From the NCBI GenBank assembly GCA_045597645.1, contig JAZLKM010000024.1:1-20244 (forward strand): 20,244 nt of DNA, written 5' to 3'. Both the position numbers and the translations under genes were made by a program. Source of the stretch: JAKSSE01 sp045597645 (GTDB lineage Bacteria > Bacillota > Clostridia > Lachnospirales > Lachnospiraceae). The notes beneath the pieces were generated by a model. That model was not told where the DNA came from and did not search any database. It worked only from the letters and a program-made list of their open reading frames with translations. The first letter of the stretch is position 1, and each line of letters opens with the position of its first letter. Below, piece after piece: positions 7,892 to 15,593 of the stretch.

Positions 7892-7987
7892 TACATTTCA
7901 CTATAAGCCACTTATTTTTGAGTAATTTTTATGACGATTTTACAATAAATTTACGCTTAAACTCTTCTTTTCCATATCCAAATGTAG

Positions 7988-7993
7988 TATAAT
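7988..7993 (+). promoter_or_regulatory. Candidate -10 box of the glgCD promoter
   Basis: A perfect TATAAT lies about 70 nt upstream of the glgC start; the -35 region (around 7965-7970) is weak. The predicted transcript starts near base 8000, at the foot of a leader hairpin. Confidence 0.5.
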
Positions 7994-7998
7994 TTCAA

Positions 7999-8045
7999 CA
8001 ATTGACCTCTTCTTTCCAACGGATTCAAGGTCAAATTGCACAATT
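7999..8045 (+). promoter_or_regulatory. glgC leader hairpin with two alternative pairings
   Basis: CAATTGACCT (7999-8008) can pair with AGGTCAAATTG (8028-8038) with one bulged A. The AATTG of the second arm can instead pair with CAATT at 8041-8045, just before the ribosome binding site (8049-8054). The pairings are visible by eye; a regulatory role in glycogen gene expression is inference. Confidence 0.35.
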
Positions 8046-8061
8046 ACGAAAGGGGATTGCT

Positions 8062-9267
8062 ATGGCAAAAGAGATGATTGCTATGCTTTTGGCCGGCGGA
8101 CAGGGTTCAAGACTCTACGCACTCACCCAGAAGCTCGCAAAACCAGCCGTTCCATTTGGCGGCAAATACCGTATCATTGATTTCCCATTGTCCAACTGTG
8201 TTAACTCTGGTATCGACACTGTAGGTATCCTTACACAGTATCAGCCCATGGTACTCAACGAGTACATAGGAAACGGACAGCCTTGGGATCTGGACCGCAA
8301 CTACGGCGGTGTTCACGTTCTCCCGCCTTACCAGAAGGCTTCACATTCTGACTGGTACAAAGGTACAGCGAACGCTATTTATCAGAACATCAGCTTCATC
8401 GAAAGATATGACCCGGAATATGTCATTATTCTTTCAGGTGATCAGATATGTAAGCAGGATTACAGTGACTTCCTTGCATTCCACAAGGAAAAGGGCGCTG
8501 AATTTTCCGTAGCGGTAATGGAAGTGCCGTGGGAAGAGGCATCACGCTTCGGACTCATGGTTGCAGACGAAAACGGCAAGATTACCGAGTTCCAGGAGAA
8601 GCCGAAGGAGCCTAAGAGTAACCTCGCTTCAATGGGTATCTACATTTTCAACTGGAACATTCTCCGCGATTACCTTATAGAGGATGAAAATGATCCAAAT
8701 TCTGAAAATGACTTTGGTAACAATATCATTCCTAATCTCCTTCGCGACAATCGCCGCATGTATGCATATCGCTTCAGCGGATATTGGAAGGATGTAGGTA
8801 CTATCTCATCTCTGTGGGAAGCTAACATGGAGGTTTTGGATCCTGAGCATTCAGGTATCAACCTTTTCGATGATAACTGGCGCATCTACAGCCGTAACTC
8901 AGGTATGACCGGCCATAGAATCGGTGCTAACGGAACTGTTGAGAATTCCATGATTACTGATGGTTGCCGCATCGACGGTGATGTAAAGCACTCTATCCTC
9001 TTTGCAGGTGTTACTGTTGAGAAAGGCGCTATCGTTGAGGACGCTGTTGTCATGGGCAACACGACCATCGGCGCAGGTGCAGTTGTTAAGCATTGTATCG
9101 TAGCTGAGAATGTTACTATAGAAAAAGATGCCATCGTTGGTGCAATGCCTGATGGCAAGAATAATGGTGTTGCAACCATAGGACCTGGTGTAACAGTAGG
9201 AGCCAAGGCCAAGGTTAGCCACAACGCTATGGTATCTGAAGATGTGAAGGGAGGCGAGGAAGTATGA
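8062..9267 (+). CDS. glgC: Glucose-1-phosphate adenylyltransferase, GlgC
   Basis: Makes ADP-glucose from glucose-1-phosphate and ATP, the committed step of bacterial glycogen synthesis. The start at 8062 (MAKEMIAMLLAGGQGSRL) is preferred to the in-frame TTG at 8002 because AAAGGGG sits 7 nt upstream and the family begins this way; the product is 401 residues. The nucleotide-binding motif GGQGSRL (12-18) and the KPAVPFGGKYRIIDFPLSNC block (27-46) are intact, and the C-terminal third is a hexapeptide-repeat left-handed beta-helix (IGANGTVENSMITDGCRIDG and onward). The stop overlaps glgD by 4 nt, so the two subunits are probably made in a coupled way. No glgA or glgP follows in this window. Confidence 0.96.
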   Translation: MAKEMIAMLLAGGQGSRLYALTQKLAKPAVPFGGKYRIIDFPLSNCVNSGIDTVGILTQYQPMVLNEYIGNGQPWDLDRNYGGVHVLPPYQKASHSDWYKGTANAIYQNISFIERYDPEYVIILSGDQICKQDYSDFLAFHKEKGAEFSVAVMEVPWEEASRFGLMVADENGKITEFQEKPKEPKSNLASMGIYIFNWNILRDYLIEDENDPNSENDFGNNIIPNLLRDNRRMYAYRFSGYWKDVGTISSLWEANMEVLDPEHSGINLFDDNWRIYSRNSGMTGHRIGANGTVENSMITDGCRIDGDVKHSILFAGVTVEKGAIVEDAVVMGNTTIGAGAVVKHCIVAENVTIEKDAIVGAMPDGKNNGVATIGPGVTVGAKAKVSHNAMVSEDVKGGEEV

Positions 9268-10406
9268 TTACCAGCAATAATGAGGCTTTAGGTATACTTT
9301 TCCCTAACAGCTATGACAATCTGGTACCTGAGCTTGTCTCTGAGCGACTGATGGCTTCCATTCCATTTGCAGGCCGTTATCGTCTTGTAGACTTCATCCT
9401 GTCAAGCATGGCTGCTTCAGGTATTGATAACGTATCACTTATCGTAAAGAAGAATTATCACTCTCTTATGGACCACCTTGGTTCAGGACGTGAGTGGGAC
9501 CTTACCCGTAAGAACGGCGGACTTAATATCGTGCCACCATTCGCACAGAAGACTGTATCTGTATACAGCGGACGTGTACAGGCTCTGGCATCTATCCTGC
9601 CATTCCTCAAGGGGCAGAAGGAAAAATATGTGATCCTCTCAGACACCAACCTTGCTATCAATTTTGACTTTAGAGAGCTGTTAAACACTCACATCAAGTC
9701 AAATGCCGATGTTACTATTGCATATTGCAAGTCTGAGATTACCAAGGATGTCATTGAGAAGACTGCTCTGTCAGGTGACTTGTATTATACCTTCGATTTG
9801 AAAGGTACTCGCATCAAAGGCGTACAGATCAATCCACAGAACGCAGGCACCCACAATCTCTCGATGAATATTTACGTGCTCTCAAGAGAGCTTCTCATCC
9901 AGCAGATTAGCGATGCATATGTAAAGGGTCTGACCTACTTCGAGCGTGACCTACTCATGCCTCAGCTTGAGACTCTTAACGTACAAGGATTCCAGTACAA
10001 GGGATATCTCGCAAGAATCACCAGCACCAAGTCATACTTCGATGAGAACATGAGACTTCTGGATGAGAAGAATCTGAACGCACTCTTCTCTCCAAACCCA
10101 ATATACACCAAGATTCGTGACGACAACCCGACCCGCTACATTGGCAAGCCAAAGGTAACCAACTCAATGATGGCCGACGGTTGTGTCATCGAGGGTGAGG
10201 TAGAGAACTCTATCCTCTTTAGAGGTGTCAAAGTCGAGAAAGGCGCCAAGGTTAAGAACTGCATCCTGATGCAGGATACCGTAATCGAGGCAGGCGCCCG
10301 CGTAGAAAACGTAATCTCCGACAAGAACGTAAAAGTCACAGTCGGCCAGGAAGTACGCGGCACCGACTCCTTCCCGGTTTATATCGAGAAAGGCCGTAAC
10401 GTTTAA
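9264..10406 (+). CDS. glgD: Glucose-1-phosphate adenylyltransferase regulatory subunit GlgD
   Basis: Non-catalytic partner of GlgC in Firmicutes; in the studied Bacillus pair it raises the activity of the GlgC/GlgD complex. The 380-residue protein keeps the overall GlgC fold, with IPFAGRYRLVDFILSSM (residues 34-50) aligning to the GlgC sugar-nucleotide block and a C-terminal hexapeptide beta-helix. It lacks the catalytic GGxGxRL motif, which is replaced by LFPNSYDNLVPEL near residues 12-24. That loss is what separates GlgD from GlgC. GGAGG at 9250-9254 region supports the ATG at 9264, which overlaps the glgC TGA as ATGA. The last codons form one arm of a hairpin. Confidence 0.94.
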   Translation: MITSNNEALGILFPNSYDNLVPELVSERLMASIPFAGRYRLVDFILSSMAASGIDNVSLIVKKNYHSLMDHLGSGREWDLTRKNGGLNIVPPFAQKTVSVYSGRVQALASILPFLKGQKEKYVILSDTNLAINFDFRELLNTHIKSNADVTIAYCKSEITKDVIEKTALSGDLYYTFDLKGTRIKGVQINPQNAGTHNLSMNIYVLSRELLIQQISDAYVKGLTYFERDLLMPQLETLNVQGFQYKGYLARITSTKSYFDENMRLLDEKNLNALFSPNPIYTKIRDDNPTRYIGKPKVTNSMMADGCVIEGEVENSILFRGVKVEKGAKVKNCILMQDTVIEAGARVENVISDKNVKVTVGQEVRGTDSFPVYIEKGRNV

Positions 10407-10541
10407 TTTTGCAAAGCAAAATTAGACGTTACGATCGGCGACAGACGTAATCATTATGCTTTTAAATGATTACGTCGTCGCCGGGAACTCACGCAGTGAG
10501 TTCTTTCATATTTTTAATCATCATGTTCCAAGATGATTAAA
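10395..10541 (+). repeat. Run of four consecutive stem-loops after glgD
   Basis: Four inverted repeats lie almost end to end. (1) 10395-10433: CGTAACGT and AATTTTGC pair with GCAAAATT and ACGTTACG around an AAA loop, with the glgD stop codon inside. (2) 10436-10483: CGGCGAC plus GACGTAATCATT pair with AATGATTACGTC plus GTCGCCG, 19 pairs with one bulged A. (3) 10485-10503: GAACTCAC / GTGAGTTC. (4) 10513-10541: TTTAATCATC / GATGATTAAA. With the terminator that follows they fill most of the 320-nt gap between glgD and the next gene. I see no coding potential here. They could stabilise the 3' end of the mRNA or form a structured RNA; that is inference. Confidence 0.75.
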
Positions 10542-10556
10542 TAAAAAAAATTCCTT

Positions 10557-10584
10557 ACACCAGCCATCCCGGCTGGTGTTTTTT
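10557..10584 (+). terminator. Rho-independent terminator of glgCD
   Basis: ACACCAGCC and GGCTGGTGT form a 9-bp stem with an ATCCC loop, followed by a run of six T (10579-10584). This is a textbook terminator. Confidence 0.9.
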
Positions 10585-10664
10585 CATCCGGTGTTCATAC
10601 TTTTTTCATTTTTTCCCATCTATATTCACAGCAAAAAATATACTAATTTCCCACTCACTTGGTG

Positions 10665-10670
10665 TATAAT
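10665..10670 (+). promoter_or_regulatory. Candidate -10 box of the aldo/keto reductase gene
   Basis: A perfect TATAAT lies 56 nt before the start codon at 10727, downstream of the glgD terminator. No convincing -35 box is seen at the usual distance. Confidence 0.45.
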
Positions 10671-10726
10671 ATTACTTACCGTTTCAACACAAACTATCAC
10701 ACGATTCATATGCAACGGAGGGGGAA

Positions 10727-11857
10727 ATGAAGTACAGAAAATTTGACAAAATCGAGAAGCCAGCATCACTTTTTGGTTTAGGCTGCATGCGATTCAACGG
10801 AGAGGCTTCCGGAGATAGCTGCATCGATGAAGGCAAGGCAATCTCACTTATCAGACAGGCAATAGACGGCGGTGTCAACTATATTGATACTGCTTACATC
10901 TACCTTGACAAGACATCAGAGACCGTCCTCGGAAAAGCTCTCCTTGACGGCTACAGAGAAAAGGTTACAATCGCAACCAAGATGCCAATCGAAGTCATTA
11001 GCTGCTACGATGATATGGAAAAGCTTTTGGACGTACAGTTAGGCAAGTTGCAGACCAACTGCATCGACTTCTATCTTGTTCACGGTATCAATAAAGAGAA
11101 GTGGGAAAAGTTTAAAGAGCTTGGTATCGAAAAGTTTTTCGATGAGATGATAAAGAAGGGCAAAATTAAGTACAAGTGCTTCTCTTTCCACTCATCATAC
11201 GAGGATTTCGAATACATTATCAAAGACTATGACTGGGACATGACTCAGATTCAGTACAACTATATGGATATTGACAATCAGGCCGGTACCAAGGGGCTTA
11301 AGCTCGCAGGCGAGTTAGGCGTTCCTGTAGTTATAATGGAGGGTATGCTCGGTGGAAAATTAGCAAAAGCTCCAGACAACGTACAGGCACTCTATGACGC
11401 TTTCCCAGTGAAGCGTTCCCCTGTAGAATGGGCATTCAGATGGCTGGGCAACAATCCAGAGATTATGACTGTACTCTCTGGCTGCAACGAGGCTTGGCAG
11501 ATTGAGGACAATCTCAGAATATTCGATACCATCGAGCCCGGTGTAATGACCGATGACGAGCTGGCTCTTATCGACGAGGTCCGCGACGCCTACAACGCCC
11601 GCACAAAGGTGGGCTGCACAGGCTGCCGTTATTGTATGCCTTGCCCAGGTGGCGTAGACATCCCGAGAACATTTGCAGCATGGAACGAGCTTGCACTCTA
11701 CGGTGGTGATGCGAAGGACAACTGGAATGTTCAGGAGCTAAAGCGTCTGGGCCAGACACCAGAAAACTGTCTCAAGTGCGGAGCATGTGAGCGCGCATGT
11801 CCACAGCATATAAATATCATCGAGAAGCTGCAGGAAGCCTGGGCCGAGCTAAGCTAG
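10727..11857 (+). CDS. Aldo/keto reductase with C-terminal 4Fe-4S cysteine motifs
   Basis: Predicted NAD(P)H-dependent oxidoreductase of the AKR superfamily with a ferredoxin-like tail; the substrate is unknown. The 376-residue protein starts at an ATG preceded by a strong GGAGGGGG site. The TIM-barrel part shows the catalytic tetrad of the family: Asp54 and Tyr59 in NYIDTAYIYL, Lys85 in TIATKMP, and His119 in DFYLVHG. The C-terminal 80 residues hold two cysteine groups: Cys297, Cys300, Cys303 and Cys306 (CTGCRYCMPCP), and Cys348, Cys351, Cys354 and Cys358 (CLKCGACERACP). This architecture is common in anaerobic Firmicutes. It is transcribed alone, between the glgCD terminator and its own terminator. 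Confidence 0.92.
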   Translation: MKYRKFDKIEKPASLFGLGCMRFNGEASGDSCIDEGKAISLIRQAIDGGVNYIDTAYIYLDKTSETVLGKALLDGYREKVTIATKMPIEVISCYDDMEKLLDVQLGKLQTNCIDFYLVHGINKEKWEKFKELGIEKFFDEMIKKGKIKYKCFSFHSSYEDFEYIIKDYDWDMTQIQYNYMDIDNQAGTKGLKLAGELGVPVVIMEGMLGGKLAKAPDNVQALYDAFPVKRSPVEWAFRWLGNNPEIMTVLSGCNEAWQIEDNLRIFDTIEPGVMTDDELALIDEVRDAYNARTKVGCTGCRYCMPCPGGVDIPRTFAAWNELALYGGDAKDNWNVQELKRLGQTPENCLKCGACERACPQHINIIEKLQEAWAELS

Positions 11858-11904
11858 ATTTTGAGCAAAATCAAGGCCTTAGCATTCTAAGCTAAGGCCT
11901 TTTT
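11857..11904 (+). terminator. Stop-codon hairpin and terminator after the aldo/keto reductase
   Basis: AAGGCCTTAGC (11873-11883) pairs with GCTAAGGCCTT (11891-11901) and is followed by T residues to 11904, a clear terminator. Just before it, GATTTT/AAAATC (11857-11872) forms a small hairpin that begins at the last base of the stop codon, similar in place and sequence to the one after glgD. Confidence 0.85.
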
Positions 11905-11948
11905 AAGCACAGATTTATCACCTTACACTATCCTAAAAAGGAGTAAAA

Positions 11949-12623
11949 ATGTTACGACGCAGAATCTTCATGTCGCTTTTTGGCGTAATAATATGCGCCA
12001 TCGCGGTAGGTATTTTTAAAATTGCAGCATTTGGTGTGGATCCATTCCAGTCTCTAATGAGCGGCCTAGATCAGCTCATACCAATACCATTCGGAACACT
12101 CTACGTAATAGTCAATGTCGTCCTGTTGGTGTTCAGCTTAATTGTTGACAGACACAACATAGGAATAGCAACCTTCATAAATCTATTCCTTCTGGGATAC
12201 ATCACGCAGTTTACATACGAGATGCTTCAAAAGCTGCTGCCTGACCCATCAATCATCGTTAGAGCTATCTGCCTGCTAATCGGCATAGTGGTAATCTGCT
12301 TCGGTTCGGCATTCTACATGACCGCAGACCTAGGCGTATCAACCTACGATGCAGTTGCCATCGTAATGGCCTACAAGTGGAAATGGGGAAAATTCAAATA
12401 CATTCGCATATGCACTGATATCGTGTGCGTAATCCTAGGCGGAGTAATCTTCGTCCTTGGCGGTGGCTCAGTTCGTGCCATCCCAACAATAATCGGAATC
12501 GGCACAATTATCACTGCTTTCTTCATGGGACCACTTATCGAATTCTTCAATGAAAAGATAGCAAGGCCGGTGCTTGCAAATGGTAAAAAGGACCGGAAGG
12601 TTAATTCAGAAAATGACTCATGA
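11949..12623 (+). CDS. YczE/YyaS/YitT-family membrane protein
   Basis: Integral membrane protein of unknown function. The 224 residues contain about five hydrophobic segments (near 7-27, 50-66, 74-91, 104-126 and 155-190) and a hydrophilic, charged C-terminus. The pattern FGVDPFQSLMSGL near residues 28-40 and LGVSTYDAVAIVMA near 127-141 is an internal pseudo-repeat seen in YczE/YitT-like proteins, where a G-x-(D/S)-(P/T) turn follows each first helix. AAAAAGGAG (11935-11943) precedes the ATG by 5 nt. It lies alone between two terminators, so context says little about its role. The family call comes from recognition of the pattern; no substrate is claimed. Confidence 0.82.
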   Translation: MLRRRIFMSLFGVIICAIAVGIFKIAAFGVDPFQSLMSGLDQLIPIPFGTLYVIVNVVLLVFSLIVDRHNIGIATFINLFLLGYITQFTYEMLQKLLPDPSIIVRAICLLIGIVVICFGSAFYMTADLGVSTYDAVAIVMAYKWKWGKFKYIRICTDIVCVILGGVIFVLGGGSVRAIPTIIGIGTIITAFFMGPLIEFFNEKIARPVLANGKKDRKVNSENDS

Positions 12624-12676
12624 AAACGATGAGCACGAGAGCTAGATAGCAAATCCAAACGGCAAATCTAAACGCA

Positions 12677-12717
12677 AAAAATCCCCCAGCCAAAGGCGGT
12701 GCTACTAAGGGATTTTT
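12677..12717. terminator. Bidirectional terminator after the YczE-like gene
   Basis: AAAAATCCC (12677-12685) pairs with GGGATTTTT (12709-12717), with a 23-nt loop that has its own GCC/GGC stem. On the plus strand it ends the membrane protein gene. On the minus strand it is followed by a six-T run, so it could also end an antisense transcript coming from the SymE-like gene. Confidence 0.8.
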
Positions 12718-12726
12718 AGAGAACAT

Positions 12727-12755
12727 TTGTAAATGACGTTTTCAAGCGGTATGAA
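12727..12755 (+). promoter_or_regulatory. Candidate promoter of the SymE-like gene
   Basis: TTGTAA (12727-12732) and TATGAA (12750-12755) are 17 nt apart, each matching 4 of 6 consensus bases. They lie just after the upstream terminator and about 30 nt before the start codon. Confidence 0.35.
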
Positions 12756-12785
12756 ACAAAGAAATCTAAAATCGGAGGTAGCACT

Positions 12786-12977
12786 ATGGCAGCTAAGAAT
12801 TGCAGAAACATGAAGGTTTATGAGCAGAGCGGATATCACTACAAGTCCACACCGGCTATTATGCTGAAAGGACTGTGGCTTAAGGAATTTGGTTTCTCGG
12901 AGGGCACACAAATTCAGGTACAGTGTGAGGATGGCAAGCTGATAATCACAAAGGCTCAGAAGCCTATTGCAGAGTAA
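12786..12977 (+). CDS. SymE-like toxin family protein
   Basis: Small 63-residue protein resembling SymE, the E. coli type I toxin that has an AbrB-type fold and is held back by the antisense RNA SymR. The core PAIMLKGLWLKEFGFSEG (residues 23-40) followed by IQVQCEDGKLIIT (43-55) matches the SymE pattern of P-x-I-x-L-K-G-x-W-L-x-x-x-G-F-x-x-G, then V-x-V, then G-x-L-x-I. A GGAGG site lies 7 nt before the ATG. The gene converges on the restriction cassette, and in E. coli symE also lies in a restriction cluster with mcrBC and hsd genes. Whether this homologue is toxic, and whether an antisense partner exists, is unknown. An AbrB-like DNA-binding protein is the alternative reading. Confidence 0.8.
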   Translation: MAAKNCRNMKVYEQSGYHYKSTPAIMLKGLWLKEFGFSEGTQIQVQCEDGKLIITKAQKPIAE

Positions 12978-12989
12978 AATTTTATAGCA

Positions 12990-13044
12990 ATAGCAATTGC
13001 AGCCGATGAAGTAACGGAATGTTACCTCATCGGCTGTTTGCTAT
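12990..13044. terminator. Shared bidirectional terminator between the SymE-like and RhuM genes
   Basis: CAGCCGATGA-A-GTAAC pairs with GTTAC-C-TCATCGGCTG around a GGAAT loop (13000-13036), and the stem extends outward through ATAGCAA (12990-12996) and TTGCTAT (13038-13044). The RhuM stop codon (13041-13043) lies inside the outer stem. It serves both converging genes. Confidence 0.85.
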
Positions 13045-14045
13045 TCACCCTTAAAATATTTCTCGGTTTGTTTATCAAATTCTGATACATATTCCTGATC
13101 CTGACGCACACGGAAGATATCATATTCCTTTGCAGCCTTTTCGATGGCCTGCTCATGAGATATTCTTCCTTTAGCTTCAAGAACCTTACGCCTGTTGTTG
13201 CTTAAAAACTGATTGGTCTGATCTACCCAGTCCTGCATACTCATGAGAACTTCATCCTCAGCCATAAGCTCAGCATAATCAATAAACATTGTGACAAGTC
13301 TGTTCAGACGAGACATTTCTTTCTCGTTGAGATAATTCTTGGCAACAACAATATCTCTTTTTAATATCTTGCCGTCCGGGGCATCCTTCCATGTGGTAAG
13401 CCCCATCGTAGGTTGCTCTGCATCAGCACGGTCATAGATTAGTTCTGCCGCAGTCTTCCCGGTAACAGCGAAATGAAGCTTATTCTGCACGAATGCATAA
13501 AAAGCTCTTGTGGTCTCGCTGTTCTTATCATAATCATAGCTGCACTGTTCAAACACATCTGTGATTTTCTGATAAGCTCTGCGCTCGCTGGCACGAATCT
13601 CGCGAATGCGCTCCAGCAATTCATCAAAGTAATCTTTTCCAAAAGGCTTTCCGTTCTTTAGCATATCGTCATTAAGCACAAAGCCCTTTGTGATATATTC
13701 TTTCAGCGTTTTGGTAGCCCACTGACGGAATTTTGTAGCTTTCTTTGAATTTACACGGTAGCCTACGGCAATTATAGCGTCCAGACTGTAGAATTCAGGT
13801 GTACGTTTAACTTTTCTGTTTCCTTCTAATTGAACTATTTCCATTTTGGAAATAGTTGCATCTTTTTCTAATTCTCCCTCATCAAATATATTCTGCAAAT
13901 GCTTAGAAATAGCTGGAACATTTACATCAAATAATTCTGCCATTGCTTTCTGTGTCAACCAAAATGTTTCATCCTTAAAAAATACGCTGACACAGACATT
14001 TGTATCATCTATCTGATAGAGGACAATCTCATGTTTTTGCTCCAT
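13041..14045 (-). CDS. rhuM: RhuM family protein (virulence RhuM domain)
   Basis: Member of the RhuM family, named from a Salmonella pathogenicity island and often seen next to restriction-modification genes; the molecular function is not established. The 334 residues contain the typical N-terminus (IVLYQIDDTNVCVSVFF, then TFWLTQKAMAELFDVNVPAI and SKHLQNIFDEGEL, a helix-turn-helix-like segment near residues 28-56). Next comes RTPEFYSLDAIIAVGYRVNS with KATKFRQWATKTLKEYITKG near residues 80-120. The length is normal. It starts 32 nt after the nuclease gene with an AAAGGA site 7 nt before the ATG, so it is the last gene of the cassette operon. It may be a toxin-like or DNA-binding accessory; that is inference. 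Confidence 0.88.
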   Translation of the reverse strand: MEQKHEIVLYQIDDTNVCVSVFFKDETFWLTQKAMAELFDVNVPAISKHLQNIFDEGELEKDATISKMEIVQLEGNRKVKRTPEFYSLDAIIAVGYRVNSKKATKFRQWATKTLKEYITKGFVLNDDMLKNGKPFGKDYFDELLERIREIRASERRAYQKITDVFEQCSYDYDKNSETTRAFYAFVQNKLHFAVTGKTAAELIYDRADAEQPTMGLTTWKDAPDGKILKRDIVVAKNYLNEKEMSRLNRLVTMFIDYAELMAEDEVLMSMQDWVDQTNQFLSNNRRKVLEAKGRISHEQAIEKAAKEYDIFRVRQDQEYVSEFDKQTEKYFKGE

Positions 14046-14077
14046 TTATATATCCTTTCAAATGTATGTCATATATA

Positions 14078-15592
14078 TCATTTATCCAAATCTGTTAATG
14101 GCAAAGTCTCATCATTGATATATTTTTCGTACATTAAATCTGCCGGAAGTTTTTTTACTCGTACAAGTCTTGGCATAGATGGGACGCTATTCCATAATTC
14201 TAATTCAACATAACCCACATCCTCTATTATTCCAGTTTCCTTTGGCATTAAAAAATAGTTTTTTACATCGGAGAATGGAATTTTTATATCATCCAAAAAA
14301 TACTTATATGCAAGATAATACAAGTATTGCTTTGCGACATCCTCAACTCCAGGATTTTTACGAATAGACTTCCCACTCAATTCAGGACAGTAATACTTTG
14401 CATCCAAAATATAATAGTAATAATTCTTTCCTGTTTTATCCTCATAGAAGCTTAAGAAATCAGGAATAAATGTGTTTTGTGGTTCTCTGTCAACGCCCAA
14501 ATAATTCCAGCGCGGCTTCTTGATAAGCTCTACCAGTTCCTGCTTTCCAGTGAGAGGATTCATTATTACAAAGTCCATGACAGGCTTATATGACTTGCCC
14601 AACTCTGACAGTGTCTCATTACGCTGACTTTCAAAAACTTTTGCACATACATCTTCCCATACAGTATGAAATGTCCTTGTACCAAGAAGAAGCATTACCG
14701 TATCACCTGTACGCATTTTTCCACGCATTGAAATATAATCAGCCATTGCCTTCAATAGCATAATTTTATGGTCATCAAACTGTATTCTAAGTTCATTTTC
14801 AATACAATTAAGAATATAAGTATCATCACCAAGATCGCGTTTTTTATCAGTAGTCAACTCAATTACTGGGTAGTTGTATATATCTGATAAACCTGCTTCA
14901 TGCAATTGTAAGGTACAATCTGTAATAATCCAAGAATGTAGTCTGTGGATAAAATCATTCTCGTTATAGTCTTTTCTTACGGTATATATTTCTGTATAGT
15001 AAGGCCTATTATTTTTTATTATTGGATAAGTCTCATCTATTGTCTTTTGCCACAAATAATCTGTTGATCCATTAATCTCAATTATTTCTTGCTCATTTGA
15101 GTATATTCCATTACTTAAATAATCCCGAATCAAAAATAGCATTAATGACAAAATATTTACATTATTTTTTCCTTCTTTTCCTGTATACTCCCGGATTATT
15201 TCTTTTCTTGACTTGTTATATTTTCTCAGAACATTAATTACCTGGAGCATTTCCTTTTTAGGAATAGAAGAAGATGTTGTATCTATGTATTTGGGATAAA
15301 CATAAATAATCCTGTCTTTACACGATAGAATTCCAACGTATCTAAACAAATACATGATATCAGAGTAATCATCCAACACACCTACATAATCATCATCTGT
15401 TTCATCAAGTAAGGATTCATCCTCAGCGTTAGTATTCTTTTTCCCCTTAACAGTCTTTAGAATCCTATATTTTTTCAGTAGTTGTATAAAATCCCTGAAA
15501 GATTCATCCCTATCAGCAAACTCAAAAATGGATTTTAGGTTATCATGTGAATACAATTGGCCTTCTCTAACATATTTTGTTATAAGAGCCAT
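14078..15592 (-). CDS. LlaJI/McrC-type restriction endonuclease subunit
   Basis: Predicted nuclease partner of the McrB-like motor, cutting DNA that lacks the cognate methylation. The 504-residue protein resembles the LlaJI R2 family. In the C-terminal half WEDVCAKVFE (312-321) is followed by FIPDFLSFY with Asp378 and then YYYILDAKYY with Asp397 and Lys399, which together read as a PD-(D/E)XK active site. The N-terminal ~300 residues are charged and helical with no motif I recognise, and probably contact the motor or DNA. The ATG lies 1 nt after the McrB-like stop, so translation is coupled and stoichiometric production is likely. Base composition is strongly AT-rich: one hand-counted line (15121-15180) has 14 G+C in 60. 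Confidence 0.85.
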   Translation of the reverse strand: MALITKYVREGQLYSHDNLKSIFEFADRDESFRDFIQLLKKYRILKTVKGKKNTNAEDESLLDETDDDYVGVLDDYSDIMYLFRYVGILSCKDRIIYVYPKYIDTTSSSIPKKEMLQVINVLRKYNKSRKEIIREYTGKEGKNNVNILSLMLFLIRDYLSNGIYSNEQEIIEINGSTDYLWQKTIDETYPIIKNNRPYYTEIYTVRKDYNENDFIHRLHSWIITDCTLQLHEAGLSDIYNYPVIELTTDKKRDLGDDTYILNCIENELRIQFDDHKIMLLKAMADYISMRGKMRTGDTVMLLLGTRTFHTVWEDVCAKVFESQRNETLSELGKSYKPVMDFVIMNPLTGKQELVELIKKPRWNYLGVDREPQNTFIPDFLSFYEDKTGKNYYYYILDAKYYCPELSGKSIRKNPGVEDVAKQYLYYLAYKYFLDDIKIPFSDVKNYFLMPKETGIIEDVGYVELELWNSVPSMPRLVRVKKLPADLMYEKYINDETLPLTDLDK

Positions 15593-15593
15593 T

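Noticed and set aside
7318..7992. A 224-residue plus-strand reading frame
   Set aside because: It is antisense to atpB and crosses the promoter region; the minus-strand frame has the conserved subunit a motifs.
8002..8061. A 20-residue N-terminal extension of GlgC starting at a TTG
   Set aside because: The ATG at 8062 has a good ribosome binding site and the family N-terminus; the upstream bases form a leader hairpin.
12371..12658. A 95-residue minus-strand reading frame
   Set aside because: It is antisense to the YczE-like gene with no motif or ribosome binding site support.
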